A stretch of 64,000 bases of DNA. It comes from Nitrospira sp. (GTDB lineage: Bacteria > Nitrospirota > Nitrospiria > Nitrospirales > Nitrospiraceae). This document shows positions 31,148-39,104 of this stretch, one piece after another. Numbering within the stretch: position 1 is the first letter of the stretch; the number at the start of each line of letters is the position of its first letter. The position numbers and the translations under genes are program-made. The notes under the pieces are model-generated. The model made no database searches and had not been told where the DNA came from. It worked only from the letters and a program-made list of their open reading frames with translations. The DNA lies in NCBI GenBank assembly GCA_015709715.1, contig CP054184.1, positions 558,001-622,000 on the forward strand, in the 5' to 3' direction.

Positions 31148-31792
31148 ATGAGCATTCTCATCATCGACGACTGCCAGGAAGAGCGCGACCTGCTGCACAC
31201 GATTCTCCACAGCGCAGGCTTCGGTCCCCTACTGCCCATGGCGACGGCCCGAGAGGCGCTCTTGCACCTCGGCATCGGCAAGGGGGGTATGCCGGCGACG
31301 ACGGTGGACTTACTGTTGATGGATCTGGAGATGCCGGACCTCGACGGCTTGGAAGCCTGTCGGCGTATCCGGGCGGAGGAACGACTGCAAGGCCTGCCGA
31401 TCATCATCGTCACGGCCCACACCACGGCAGAGGACATTCAAGCCGCCTACACCGCAGGCGCAACGGATTACATTCGGAAGCCCGTGATCCCCGCCGAACT
31501 CGTGGCGCGATCGGCCAATTCCCTCAGTTTGAAGCAGGAGATCGATGCCAGGAAATTACGCGAGCAGGAACTGCTGGAGCGCACCAAAGAACTCGACCAC
31601 GCCTTCGAGAAGATCACCACGTCCCACGGAACCCTGCAGGTCTGCGCGAAATGTAAACGAGTGAAAACCGACGGCTCCTATTGGCAACGCATCGAAGACT
31701 ACCTCCGCCAGCACGCGCGCCGGAGAGTCTCCGAAGCGGTCTGCGACTCTTGTCTCCACCGGGCCTACCCGCAATTGAACCAGGCTCGCTGA
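31148..31792 (+). CDS. Response regulator with C-terminal zinc-finger module
   Basis: Product of 214 residues. REC domain 1-125 with Asp7/Asp8, phospho-acceptor Asp59 (LLLMDLEMPD) and Lys110. A coiled segment (125-155) leads to a short module with CAKC (165-168), SYWQRIEDYL and CDSC (198-201), a pattern found at the end of PAS/REC proteins in environmental bacteria where it may bind zinc. There is no DNA-binding domain, so output is presumably by protein contact. It lies in an operon with the hybrid kinase. Confidence 0.88.
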   Translation: MSILIIDDCQEERDLLHTILHSAGFGPLLPMATAREALLHLGIGKGGMPATTVDLLLMDLEMPDLDGLEACRRIRAEERLQGLPIIIVTAHTTAEDIQAAYTAGATDYIRKPVIPAELVARSANSLSLKQEIDARKLREQELLERTKELDHAFEKITTSHGTLQVCAKCKRVKTDGSYWQRIEDYLRQHARRRVSEAVCDSCLHRAYPQLNQAR

Positions 31793-31818
31793 CCGCATCC
31801 GGACCTTCCTCGGCTCGA

Positions 31819-32508
31819 TCACTGTCGCCGGGCGGAAGACTCGTTCAGCACAAACTCCACCGCCTCCACCTGCACGACCGGCATAATGAGCCCTCGCCCC
31901 TCTTCCTCATGGGAAAAATCGTAGACGATGGACTCCGCGGGGATGAGGCGGCCGACGACCACCACATCGATCGGAATCGTCCGCTCCTGGCGGAAACGGA
32001 CCTTGAGGGCCGCGGTGGCCGGCCCCGCCTGCGCGATCAACGTCGCGGGAAGATCTTCGTGCTTGAATCGCACATCGCCCCAAGGAGTGGGATTGAACCG
32101 GGGCCCCAGCGCCACCCGAAACCCCTGCTCCTCCTCATCGAACCGCGAGAGCTCGCCGAACCACAGGAAGGCGATGCGTTGGTGCAGGGCCGGTTTTCCC
32201 TCCCGCTTGGCATCCCGCTCGCGATTCAAAGTAAACAATCGATCATCATGGCCGGGATCGTGGTGCCCGTATCCGTAGACGGCCGCCCAATCGGGTGGGT
32301 CGCCGTCGAGTTCTGCAAGGAACTGTGCGATCGAGGAGGGGTCGAACAGGTAGTGCGTATCGGGAGGAAGGCGCAGCAAGACCGCCTCGATCGCCCCATG
32401 CAGGGGTCTGATGCCGGAGACCTCGTCGGCGTACGCAGTGAAGAGGGGGAACCAGGTCAGCACGAGACCCAAGAACATTGCGCGCAGGGTCAGCGGATAG
32501 ACCGGCAT
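31819..32508 (-). CDS. Exported protein of unknown function
   Basis: Product of 229 residues starting MPVYPLTLRAMFLGLVLTWF, with a signal peptide cleaved near AYA-DEV. The mature domain has HYLFDPSSIAQFLAELDGDP, YGYGHHDPGHDD and a beta-rich C-terminal half with a VVVVGRLIPAES strand. No motif for an enzyme. The two genes upstream on the strand (an unknown protein and an FmdB-type zinc ribbon) overlap or nearly touch, so the three are likely co-transcribed. Confidence 0.65.
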   Translation of the reverse strand: MPVYPLTLRAMFLGLVLTWFPLFTAYADEVSGIRPLHGAIEAVLLRLPPDTHYLFDPSSIAQFLAELDGDPPDWAAVYGYGHHDPGHDDRLFTLNRERDAKREGKPALHQRIAFLWFGELSRFDEEEQGFRVALGPRFNPTPWGDVRFKHEDLPATLIAQAGPATAALKVRFRQERTIPIDVVVVGRLIPAESIVYDFSHEEEGRGLIMPVVQVEAVEFVLNESSARRQ

Positions 32509-32509
32509 G

Positions 32510-32863
32510 TCACGCGATTGCAGCAACCACCATCTGTTGGAACAGGGCGCGCAGGTCCTTGGTGCCCGCATGGTCCCAGGACAACACGCCAGCTTCTACC
32601 AACACCTCCAGACGGGGTTCCGGGTCCAAGCGGACCAGCTGAGAACGAGACAACGAGTGGGACTTCAAGACCTGGGCATAGACGCCCAACCAGGATTCCG
32701 TCACCGCTCGTAATCCGGCGTCATTCGGCTTCATGCGCCCCAAGCGAACCTGCTGCAGCAGCTTGATCAAAGGATCGGACTGCGCAATCGTGTTGATGGC
32801 CCGCTGTAGGTGCTGGTCCTGTTCATCCATCGGAAACAGCTCGTCGAAAGTGAGGGCGTTCAA
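32510..32863 (-). CDS. Conserved hypothetical protein
   Basis: Product of 117 residues from a TTG at 32863 that overlaps the FmdB stop as TTGA; the alternative is ATG at 32833. All helical: FDELFPMDEQDQHLQRAINT, DPLIKLLQQVRLGRM and SQLVRLDPEPRLEVLVEAGV. No cysteines or signal. Neither candidate start has a good ribosome site, so coupling to the upstream gene favours the TTG. Confidence 0.55.
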   Translation of the reverse strand: MNALTFDELFPMDEQDQHLQRAINTIAQSDPLIKLLQQVRLGRMKPNDAGLRAVTESWLGVYAQVLKSHSLSRSQLVRLDPEPRLEVLVEAGVLSWDHAGTKDLRALFQQMVVAAIA

Positions 32864-33090
32864 TTCATGGAACAGGCACCGGGGCCGCGCGGATCGCCGC
32901 AGCTTCCGCAGCCTCCGCCCGGCGCGGCGGACCCGCCGGTCCAATCGCCGGTCGCTCCGACACCGAAGGCCGAAAACTGTTTGTGCAAGACCGTCGCGCG
33001 GCAGGCCGGACAGGCCGGAACCGTGTCGCCTCGCACCAAGAGTTCAAAACGGTGGTTGCATTCTTGACAGACGTACTCGAAGATGGGCAT
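32860..33090 (-). CDS. FmdB-type zinc-ribbon regulator-like protein
   Basis: Product of 76 residues: MPIFEYVCQECNHRFELLVR, then CPAC, a complete FmdB/CxxC_CxxC_SSSS zinc ribbon in the first 45 residues. The C-terminus is Gly/Ser/Cys-rich (GGGCGSCGDPRG) as usual for the family. AAGGAGA upstream fixes the start at 33090. FmdB-like proteins were first linked to formamidase regulation, but most have no known role. Confidence 0.85.
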   Translation of the reverse strand: MPIFEYVCQECNHRFELLVRGDTVPACPACRATVLHKQFSAFGVGATGDWTGGSAAPGGGCGSCGDPRGPGACSMN

Positions 33091-33171
33091 GGCGTTGGTC
33101 TCCTTGAACAATGGAGGCATTATATGTAACGCCGAATCCCGTTCGCAATCAACCGACGAGGAATACGCACG

Positions 33172-33450
33172 ATGTGGATAGAAGAAAAGACGTTTACGTT
33201 CCGTATCAGCCTGGAGGCTCATTTCCCAGACGACTATGAAGGTGACCAGGACGAACAGGCTTGGGTAAAAGAATGGGAACGGTACATCAAGCCCGTTTTG
33301 CTCAAGAACCTGTTCGACAGCCTGAGGCAATACCCGGCATGGACGAGTCACGTCAGGAACCGCGGGAAATCGGCGGACGACGAGATCGAAGTGGCGTTGA
33401 TCCGGGACTTCTCCCCCGAAGCGGACAATGCGCGTAAGCCCTATGGATGA
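33172..33450 (+). CDS. Small conserved hypothetical protein
   Basis: Product of 92 residues: MWIEEKTFTFRISLEAHFPD. It is acidic and aromatic, with a helix (VKEWERYIKPVLLKNLFDSL) and a C-terminal strand (DEIEVALIRDF). There is no cysteine. It overlaps the hemW frame by up to 23 bp, so the two are probably translationally coupled. Confidence 0.65.
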   Translation: MWIEEKTFTFRISLEAHFPDDYEGDQDEQAWVKEWERYIKPVLLKNLFDSLRQYPAWTSHVRNRGKSADDEIEVALIRDFSPEADNARKPYG

Positions 33451-34645
33451 CCGGGCATCGCGCGGGCTCTACCTGCATATTCCTTTCTGCCAGCAACGCT
33501 GTCACTTCTGCGCCTTCTATCTGGAAATTCACCAGCCGGAAGCCGCCGAGGCGTTCGTGGAATCGCTCCTCGCCGAGCTGCAGTTGTATGGAGCCCAAGA
33601 TCCGTTCGACGGTGCGCCGCTGGATTCGATCTATTTCGGCGGCGGCACCCCGACCACGCTGACGCCGCAGCACCTGAGCAAACTCCTGTCGACGGCCCGC
33701 CGGACTTTCGGCCTGGCGCAGGATGCAGAGATCACGGTCGAGGCCCATCCGGCCTCGGTTTCACGCGAAGGGCTTTCCCGCCTGCGACAGGCGGGCTTTA
33801 CCAGGCTCAGCTTCGGAGCCGAATCGATGGACCAGCAGGAGCTGACTCTGGTCGGCCGCCCAGGTTCCCCCACCGACACGGCCACGATGGTGGCTGCCGC
33901 GAGAGATGCCGGGTTCGTCGCCCTCAATCTGGATCTCATGTACGGTCTCCCGGGACAAACCCTTGCCAGCTGGGCCCGGTCCTTACGCGAGGTCCTGGAG
34001 CTCGACCCGACCCACATCTCCTGTTATGCCTTGACGGTCGAGGCAGGCACGAGGCTGCAGGGCGCCGTCCAGCGGGGGCTGGTTCCGGCACCGGACGAAG
34101 GTCTTCAAAACGAGATGGAAGACATGGCCGAAGGTCTTCTGCGCGAAGCAGGGTACAACCGGTACGAGATCTCCAACTATTGCCGGCCCGGATTCGCCAG
34201 CCGCCACAATCGACTCTACTGGACCGGCGGCCAATACCTGGGTCTCGGCCCCAGCGCGCAGTCCTACGTCAACGGACGGCGGTTCGGCAACGTCGCCGAT
34301 CTGGCACTGTACAATCGCATGTTGCGCCGAGGCGAGTGCCCGATTGAGGAGAGCCAGCAATTGCCGACCGCCGTCGCCATCGGGGAACGGGTTGTGTTCG
34401 GCCTCCGCCTCACCGAGGGCGTCTCGCTGCAGCACGTGGGAGTAGCGGCCATCCCCAGCCTCGCACGACGGATCGACGACTTGGTCGAAGTCGCCCTCTT
34501 GGAACGAGCAGGCAACTCCATCCGATTGACCACTCAGGGACGACGCTACGCAGACCATGTCGCCCTCTCGCTGTGGAGCAGCGTGGAGGCCCCCCCTTCA
34601 TCCGCCGCTCCCATTGACTTCCGGCACAGACAGAGGAGAGACTGA
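33428..34645 (+). CDS. hemW: HemW-like radical SAM heme chaperone
   Basis: Product of 405 residues (or 400 from Met6 at 33443). Radical SAM cluster motif CQQRCHFC directly after LYLHIPF, followed by SIYFGGGTPTTL, RLSFGAESMD, LDLMYGLPGQT, the typical HemW block YALTVEAGT, and YEISNYCRPGFASRHNRLYW. A C-terminal winged-helix region (about 320-395) is present. The Cys3 motif lacks the extra Cys (CxxxCxxCxC) of true coproporphyrinogen oxidase HemN, favouring HemW, which loads heme into respiratory proteins. Confidence 0.92.
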   Translation: MRVSPMDDRASRGLYLHIPFCQQRCHFCAFYLEIHQPEAAEAFVESLLAELQLYGAQDPFDGAPLDSIYFGGGTPTTLTPQHLSKLLSTARRTFGLAQDAEITVEAHPASVSREGLSRLRQAGFTRLSFGAESMDQQELTLVGRPGSPTDTATMVAAARDAGFVALNLDLMYGLPGQTLASWARSLREVLELDPTHISCYALTVEAGTRLQGAVQRGLVPAPDEGLQNEMEDMAEGLLREAGYNRYEISNYCRPGFASRHNRLYWTGGQYLGLGPSAQSYVNGRRFGNVADLALYNRMLRRGECPIEESQQLPTAVAIGERVVFGLRLTEGVSLQHVGVAAIPSLARRIDDLVEVALLERAGNSIRLTTQGRRYADHVALSLWSSVEAPPSSAAPIDFRHRQRRD

Positions 34646-34666
34646 GCGGCGGAAAGGAGAGAGCCC

Positions 34667-34864
34667 ATGCCAGTCAATATGGATCCCAGCAAACGTCGCC
34701 GTCGCCGCCAACTTGAGGAGGCTGCCGCCGCTCAGGAACCGGCAGCGGTGCAAACCAAGCAATTCGGGGAAGAGACGGAAGAAGACCGGGAAAAGGCCAT
34801 CGCGGACGCGGAACGCAAGAACCTGTGGGATGCGACCGAAGTGATCGATATGGACAACTGGTAG
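34667..34864 (+). CDS. Small highly charged protein
   Basis: Product of 65 residues beginning MPVNMDPSKRRRRRQLEEAA. Basic N-terminus, acidic helical middle (EETEEDREKAIADAERKN) and an acidic WDATEVIDMDNW end. It is probably a small regulatory or binding protein. GGAAAGGAGAGA lies upstream. The stop overlaps the next GTG start by one base. Confidence 0.6.
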   Translation: MPVNMDPSKRRRRRQLEEAAAAQEPAAVQTKQFGEETEEDREKAIADAERKNLWDATEVIDMDNW

Positions 34865-35529
34865 TGACCCGCCCCTCCCTTCGCGATGCGCTGTTCCACC
34901 CCTTCCACCTCTGCGCTCCGGCGACGTTGGATCGGCTGTTGAGCCGGTACGACAGAATCCACTTTCGGGATTACATGGCCCTTCGCCTCACGCCGTTGAT
35001 GGGGACGACGGCCTATCATGACCGCATGGGGGATTCACAGCCCGCCCTCGTGACGGAAGGACGGATCGTGCAGGGATACAACGTCAGTGGCGCCCTGGAC
35101 CAGGACGCCATCGCCGCCGTCGATCGCGATCTCGGCGACGCCGACTGGCGCCGCCTCTTCCACGAGGCCCTTCGGGAAAATCGGCGGTTTCAGCGTGGCC
35201 TGTTCGATCTCACCCACTCGATGCGCATCGGCGCGGCACTCCTGCCTGGCCCTGCGGCGTTGCTCCGGCTGCTCGAACCGGATTGCGTCTCCCAGAGCTA
35301 CCGATTCCATCGCGTGCAACAACTGGCCGGCCCTTCCCCATCCCTCGAAGACGCCTTTGCGTTCGAGTACGGACTGGCCCTGGTCAAAACTGCCGCAGCT
35401 CAGGTCTATACCCTTCGCCTCGCCTCGGCCCACCGGCTCGTGGCCGTAACAGATTCCCCTGCGCATCATGCCCTCTTGAGCCGCTCCCTCGAACGAGAAG
35501 GAATCCAGCTGGCCACCGAATTGCTTTGA
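34864..35529 (+). CDS. Conserved hypothetical protein
   Basis: Product of 221 residues from a GTG at 34864 that shares a base with the previous stop. Helical and Arg-rich; features LFHPFHLCAPATLDRLLSRY, GRIVQGYNVSGALDQDAIAA and HALLSRSLEREGIQLATELL. No catalytic motif known to me. It is coupled to the small charged protein upstream. The lack of a signal peptide places it in the cytoplasm. Confidence 0.6.
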   Translation: MTRPSLRDALFHPFHLCAPATLDRLLSRYDRIHFRDYMALRLTPLMGTTAYHDRMGDSQPALVTEGRIVQGYNVSGALDQDAIAAVDRDLGDADWRRLFHEALRENRRFQRGLFDLTHSMRIGAALLPGPAALLRLLEPDCVSQSYRFHRVQQLAGPSPSLEDAFAFEYGLALVKTAAAQVYTLRLASAHRLVAVTDSPAHHALLSRSLEREGIQLATELL

Positions 35530-35654
35530 GGGTCCCAACGCCAAGCCACCTGCCCCACGAAGTCCCGTCCCGACAGCAGTTCATCAGCTTCGCCCGTTTC
35601 CGGTTGCGCTTGCCCCCCGGTTGCCTGCTACACTCGGACACGAGCCGACCGCGC

Positions 35655-35948
35655 ATGAGCACCCTCACCCCAGCCATCACCCCGGAAGCCCTCGACACGA
35701 CGGACACCGGCACGGGCGATGACCTTGAGGCCCGGGTCATCGTGTTCAACTGTGACTGCCATACCTACCAACAGGTCATCAGCCTGTTCTGCAAAGTCAT
35801 TCCCGGCATGACCTCCTCGCGGGCGTTCGAATTGGCCTGGCGTATCGACCACGAGGGACAGGCGACGGTCTATTCAGGAGCAAGAAAAACGGCGGAGGAG
35901 ATCGGAACCAAACTCGCCGCGGGTGGGCTTCGAGTCGGGGTTCAGTGA
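35655..35948 (+). CDS. clpS: ClpS-like ClpAP adaptor
   Basis: Product of 97 residues. The disordered N-terminal ~25 residues precede a ClpS core: RVIVFNCDCHTYQQVISLFC, KVIPGMTSSRAFELAWRIDH and GQATVYSGARKTAEEIGTKL. ClpS delivers N-degron substrates to ClpAP. The usual loop sequence DDxHTxxxV appears here as CDCHTYQQV, so substrate preference may differ. There is no clpA gene nearby. Confidence 0.8.
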   Translation: MSTLTPAITPEALDTTDTGTGDDLEARVIVFNCDCHTYQQVISLFCKVIPGMTSSRAFELAWRIDHEGQATVYSGARKTAEEIGTKLAAGGLRVGVQ

Positions 35949-35975
35949 AGGGATGGCGACAAAGAGGGTGGTCGG

Positions 35976-36338
35976 TTACTTGGCTCGTTTTTTCGCCGGT
36001 TGCGGTTTGGCTGCTTTGGGTTTTGCAGCCGACGGGGCCTGAGCGACCCCGGCCTTAGGAGCCACCTTCGGACTCCCATGCACGGCTTTCTGAGGCTTGG
36101 CGGATTTGGTGGCGGCCTGCGAGGCTTTCTGTTCCTGCGCAGCGGCAGTCTTGTAGTATGACTTATTCAACTTGTTGAGCATGTCGCCGTTTAACACGCG
36201 CACCTGGTAGAGTTCGAACAGCTTGCTGACTGCCTTGGGGTCGCCCTTGCGAGCCAAGGCCAACAGCCGCCGTCGCTGATTCATCTCTTCTTCTTCTGTA
36301 TGAGACGCTGCCCGACGCTCCATAGCGCTCCTTTCCAA
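35976..36338 (-). CDS. Protein with a Lys/Ala/Pro-rich tail
   Basis: Product of 115-120 residues (Met1 or Met6). Residues 1-55 fold as a short helical unit (RRLLALARKGDPKAVSKLFE, YQVRVLNG). Residues 60-120 are a low-complexity Ala/Lys/Pro tail resembling histone H1-like or ribosome-associated proteins. It may bind nucleic acid; this is only from composition. Confidence 0.6.
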   Translation of the reverse strand: MERSAMERRAASHTEEEEMNQRRRLLALARKGDPKAVSKLFELYQVRVLNGDMLNKLNKSYYKTAAAQEQKASQAATKSAKPQKAVHGSPKVAPKAGVAQAPSAAKPKAAKPQPAKKRAK

Positions 36339-36504
36339 AACTCCAAGAACCTGACCGGCCCAGGCCCATTCTCATATAGGGATGGGCTACCAGTGTATCA
36401 GATTCGGCCTAGCCAGTACTATAGAAATTCCAAGCCGACCGGCAGTGTTCTCGATTCAGGTGAGAACCGGTTTGGGAGGGGGCTGGAATCGTTCCCAATC
36501 CGGG

Positions 36505-36534
36505 TTGTAGAAGCGCCGCCGTCGTCTCTATAAT
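36505..36534 (+). promoter_or_regulatory. Predicted promoter of the DUF3386 operon
   Basis: TTGTAG (36505-36510), an 18-nt spacer and TATAAT (36529-36534), 40 bp above the start at 36575. An inverted repeat GTTCTC-N9-GAGAAC lies about 45 bp further up (36447-36467) and could be a regulator site. Confidence 0.6.
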
Positions 36535-36574
36535 CCGATTTGGATTCACTCAGACAGAAGGAAGGAGCCAGACC

Positions 36575-37252
36575 ATGCAGACTTCAGCACCGACGGAAAC
36601 CAGGACCGATACAGCCGATGACCCCCAAGCCCGGAAAACGTTGCAAGAGGCCTTTGAGAACACCGCTCGCTGGCAGCCTGACTTCAAAGGGTTTTCCGCG
36701 GACTTGACCGTCAATACCAATGGCCAAGTGCTCAAGGGCACCGTGGTGCTGAAAAGCCCTCGTGAGGTGACCGTTCAGTTGCCCGACGAAGCAGTTCAGA
36801 AGTGGGCGCAGGAGCAGATTGGGATGATCGCCGTGCACCGGGGCCCGCGCAAGTTCGAGGAATCGGACGGCAAGTATCGCCTCACCTTCGGCGCGGAGGA
36901 TGGACACCCCTTCGGTCGCCGTTTGAATATCGCGGGAGACGGCAACCAGTCGTTCTACCGGATCAAGGACGGACGCATCACCCAGATTAACCGCAGGATG
37001 GAGCGCGTCGCCTTCACGATCAATGTCGAGGAAAGCGCCACCACGCAGGACGGCAAGCATCTCACCACGAAATACACCGTCTACTATTACTCGCCGCAGG
37101 ATGCGAAACTCCGCACGGTCGAGAGCTTCACGGACACACATGCCAGGGTCGGGTCCTCCGACCTGCCAGGCACCAGACGCATCATCTCCTATGAGGACGG
37201 CGAAGTCCTGGTGAGGACCCTCACGTTCCAAAACCACAAGCTCTTGGCCTGA
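36575..37252 (+). CDS. DUF3386-family protein
   Basis: Product of 225 residues with no signal peptide. The pattern RKTLQEAFENTARWQPDFKG, FSADLTVNTNGQV, GKYRLTFGAEDGHPFGRRLN and RRIISYEDGEV is a lipocalin-like/beta-sandwich family known mainly from photosynthetic and environmental bacteria; function unknown. AAGGAAGGAG lies upstream. The next gene begins at the stop codon (TGATG), so the two are co-translated. Confidence 0.8.
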   Translation: MQTSAPTETRTDTADDPQARKTLQEAFENTARWQPDFKGFSADLTVNTNGQVLKGTVVLKSPREVTVQLPDEAVQKWAQEQIGMIAVHRGPRKFEESDGKYRLTFGAEDGHPFGRRLNIAGDGNQSFYRIKDGRITQINRRMERVAFTINVEESATTQDGKHLTTKYTVYYYSPQDAKLRTVESFTDTHARVGSSDLPGTRRIISYEDGEVLVRTLTFQNHKLLA

Positions 37253-37701
37253 TGGATTTGCGGCAGAGATTCCCGCGCAGCATGCGTGTCACGCTGGAAG
37301 GGCATGTGCACCTCGCACGCATGATCGACAAGTGCCGCGCCTGGCTGGCGGGAACCCAGGGCGAATACATCTACCCCTGTCCAATGGATGAACGGCTGTT
37401 GGAGTTTGCCGGCATCACGGCGGCGCAGTTCACGGCCGCCGTGCAGACACACTCCACCGATGCCGGGGTGGCCGATTGGTTCCGACGGACTGCCCAGCCT
37501 CACGATCAGAGGGCATTGGACGAGTGGAACCACATGATGCTGACGCGAGGCCCCAGTACACCTGAAAAACAGGCATCCTTCAATCGATACCGCGATGCCG
37601 TCGATCCCTCTCGCATCGACATCACCGCTTGGTCCGACCTGCAAGACCTGGAGGAAGGCCGCCCCGTCCCACGACGGCATCCCACACCATCCACTCACTG
37701 A
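37252..37701 (+). CDS. DUF5069-family protein
   Basis: Product of 149 residues: MDLRQRFPRSMRVTLEGHVH, LARMIDKCRAWLAGTQGEYI, YPCPMDERLLEFAGITAAQF and WFRRTAQPHD, all typical of DUF5069. Function unknown. Often short and single-domain, as here. It is co-transcribed with the DUF3386 gene. Confidence 0.85.
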   Translation: MDLRQRFPRSMRVTLEGHVHLARMIDKCRAWLAGTQGEYIYPCPMDERLLEFAGITAAQFTAAVQTHSTDAGVADWFRRTAQPHDQRALDEWNHMMLTRGPSTPEKQASFNRYRDAVDPSRIDITAWSDLQDLEEGRPVPRRHPTPSTH

Positions 37702-37716
37702 CCGGGAGGTTCAACC

Positions 37717-38304
37717 ATGGCGCTCGTGCAACAGAACTTGGTTCCAGGAACCGGCGATCATCTCATCACACTCGATACCGAAACCAATCTCGAATGGCTC
37801 AGCCTTGACGCCACGTTAAACCTATCCTACCTGGAGGTGCTGAGCGGCGCCGGCGGCTACACCACCACTTATGGGTTCCGCTATGCAACCGGCGCGGAGA
37901 TCGCGCTGCTCCTGCAACATGCCGGCATTACGAAGTATGGTCTCACGCAGGTGGTGCCGTTTCCGCAGAGCAACCACGTGGCCATGGAGACCTTTATCGA
38001 ACTGATGGGAGGGGTCTCACTTTACCCGTCCGTCACCAGTGGATCAGTCCTGATTCAAACACAGGGCATGATGAAGTTTCGAGGAGCCGGCGTCCCCTCG
38101 CCGACTGTCCCCATGAGCGCAAGCCAACTCTGGCTCTTCAAGAATAATCCAAACAGTTCGTACGCAGATACGAATCCGGCAGGCCCGGCCGGAAAGCGAG
38201 CGCCGGAGATCGCGTCCTATCTGGTTCGGAACGGCGTCCAGGCAGCCAGCTCCCTGTCGCGCAGTAAGACGGTCGTGAAGACGCGGACCAGCCGGCGCCG
38301 TTGA
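37717..38304 (+). CDS. Conserved protein with a PEP-CTERM-associated-type domain
   Basis: Product of 195 residues. The start VPGTGDHLITLDTETNLEWL, LDATLNLSYLEVLSG and YGFRYATGAEIALLLQHAG resembles the domain found on many exported PEP-CTERM proteins, which recognises a fixed D-x-T-x-LEWL pattern. Neither a signal peptide nor a sorting tail is present, so it would stay in the cytoplasm unless an unusual route exists. The C-terminus is basic (KTVVKTRTSRRR). Confidence 0.6.
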   Translation: MALVQQNLVPGTGDHLITLDTETNLEWLSLDATLNLSYLEVLSGAGGYTTTYGFRYATGAEIALLLQHAGITKYGLTQVVPFPQSNHVAMETFIELMGGVSLYPSVTSGSVLIQTQGMMKFRGAGVPSPTVPMSASQLWLFKNNPNSSYADTNPAGPAGKRAPEIASYLVRNGVQAASSLSRSKTVVKTRTSRRR

Positions 38305-38412
38305 CTTGTCCTCCTCATCGGCATAGGCTGGGACCTGTTTCGGCGTCACTGCGTTTCAACCAGGAGGGGTCGCATGCGAGACCTCACTCCCCCAGACCAC
38401 CAGCACCGGCCG

Positions 38413-38440
38413 TTGTAACGGCGGAAACCCGTTCTATATA
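38413..38440 (+). promoter_or_regulatory. Predicted promoter of the universal stress protein gene
   Basis: TTGTAA (38413-38418), a 16-nt spacer and TATATA (38435-38440). The predicted transcript starts near 38447 and would have an 80-nt leader that opens with the strong hairpin at 38457-38487. Confidence 0.5.
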
Positions 38441-38456
38441 CCGCTCGGCCTCGAAA

Positions 38457-38487
38457 CTGCCGCGCCTTCCGATGGAAGGCGCGGCAG
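38457..38487 (+). promoter_or_regulatory. Perfect 14-bp hairpin in the usp leader
   Basis: CTGCCGCGCCTTCC-GAT-GGAAGGCGCGGCAG forms a perfect 14-bp stem with a 3-nt loop. It has no U-tract, so it is not a typical terminator. As the 5' end of the predicted leader, it may stabilise the mRNA or act as a regulatory element. It could also be the 3' end of something terminating upstream. Confidence 0.6.
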
Positions 38488-38528
38488 CGCCGCTGCGTAT
38501 TCCTCTTCGTTGAAGGTAAGGTGATGTC

Positions 38529-39083
38529 ATGACCTTGACCAAGCAAGACCACCCCCTATCCGAGTCGAGACGGTCCCCTGCAAGCCGCACCGCTCCCAAA
38601 CATCTGTTGATCGTCGTCGACGACTCAGAGGCATCCATCCACGCCGTACACTATGTCGGAACCCTTCTCCGGGAAACCCGAGAGGTGAGCGTCACGTTGT
38701 TCCATGTGCTGAACCCCATGCCTCGTGAGTTGATGGAGCACGGCGGTTCCGAAGACCCTGAGATCGAAGACCACCTCGGCGAGCAACTTCGCAAAGAACA
38801 GGAAGCCTGGCTGCGGACGGAAGGCGCCATCGAATATCCCATCCTGGTCAAGGCACTGGAGCACTTGGGACAGACCGGCTTCCCCATCGATCATGTCACG
38901 CTCAAGTTCGGATATGAGCGCGATATCGCGGATACCATCCTGGACGAAGCCAGGGCCGGCGAATACGGCACCATCGTGGTGCCTCGTGGCGGACCATCGG
39001 GCGCGAAGCGACTCTTCGGCGGCAGCGTGACCGATCGCCTGATGCGGGAATTGCCCGGCGTTGCGCTGTGGGTGCTGGAGTAA
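38529..39083 (+). CDS. Universal stress protein (UspA fold)
   Basis: Product of 184 residues. Signature blocks: LLIVVDDSEASIHAVHYV at the start, VTLFHVLNP, and near the C-terminus EYGTIVVPRGGPSGAKRLFG followed by SVTDRLMRELPGVALWVLE. The ATP-binding GxxG..GSV region is altered (GGPSGAKRLFGGSVTDRL), so nucleotide binding is plausible. Cytoplasmic. Role in stress survival is inferred from the family. Confidence 0.88.
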   Translation: MTLTKQDHPLSESRRSPASRTAPKHLLIVVDDSEASIHAVHYVGTLLRETREVSVTLFHVLNPMPRELMEHGGSEDPEIEDHLGEQLRKEQEAWLRTEGAIEYPILVKALEHLGQTGFPIDHVTLKFGYERDIADTILDEARAGEYGTIVVPRGGPSGAKRLFGGSVTDRLMRELPGVALWVLE

Positions 39084-39104
39084 CCGTCGACCCAGGAGGC
39101 GGCC

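Noticed and set aside
33428-34645. Coproporphyrinogen dehydrogenase HemN in place of HemW
   Set aside because: The cysteine motif is CxxxCxxC without the further Cys of HemN, and the protein is shorter than HemN (about 450 residues).
37717-38304. True PEP-CTERM exported protein
   Set aside because: The domain pattern is similar, but there is no signal peptide, no PEP motif and no C-terminal membrane helix.
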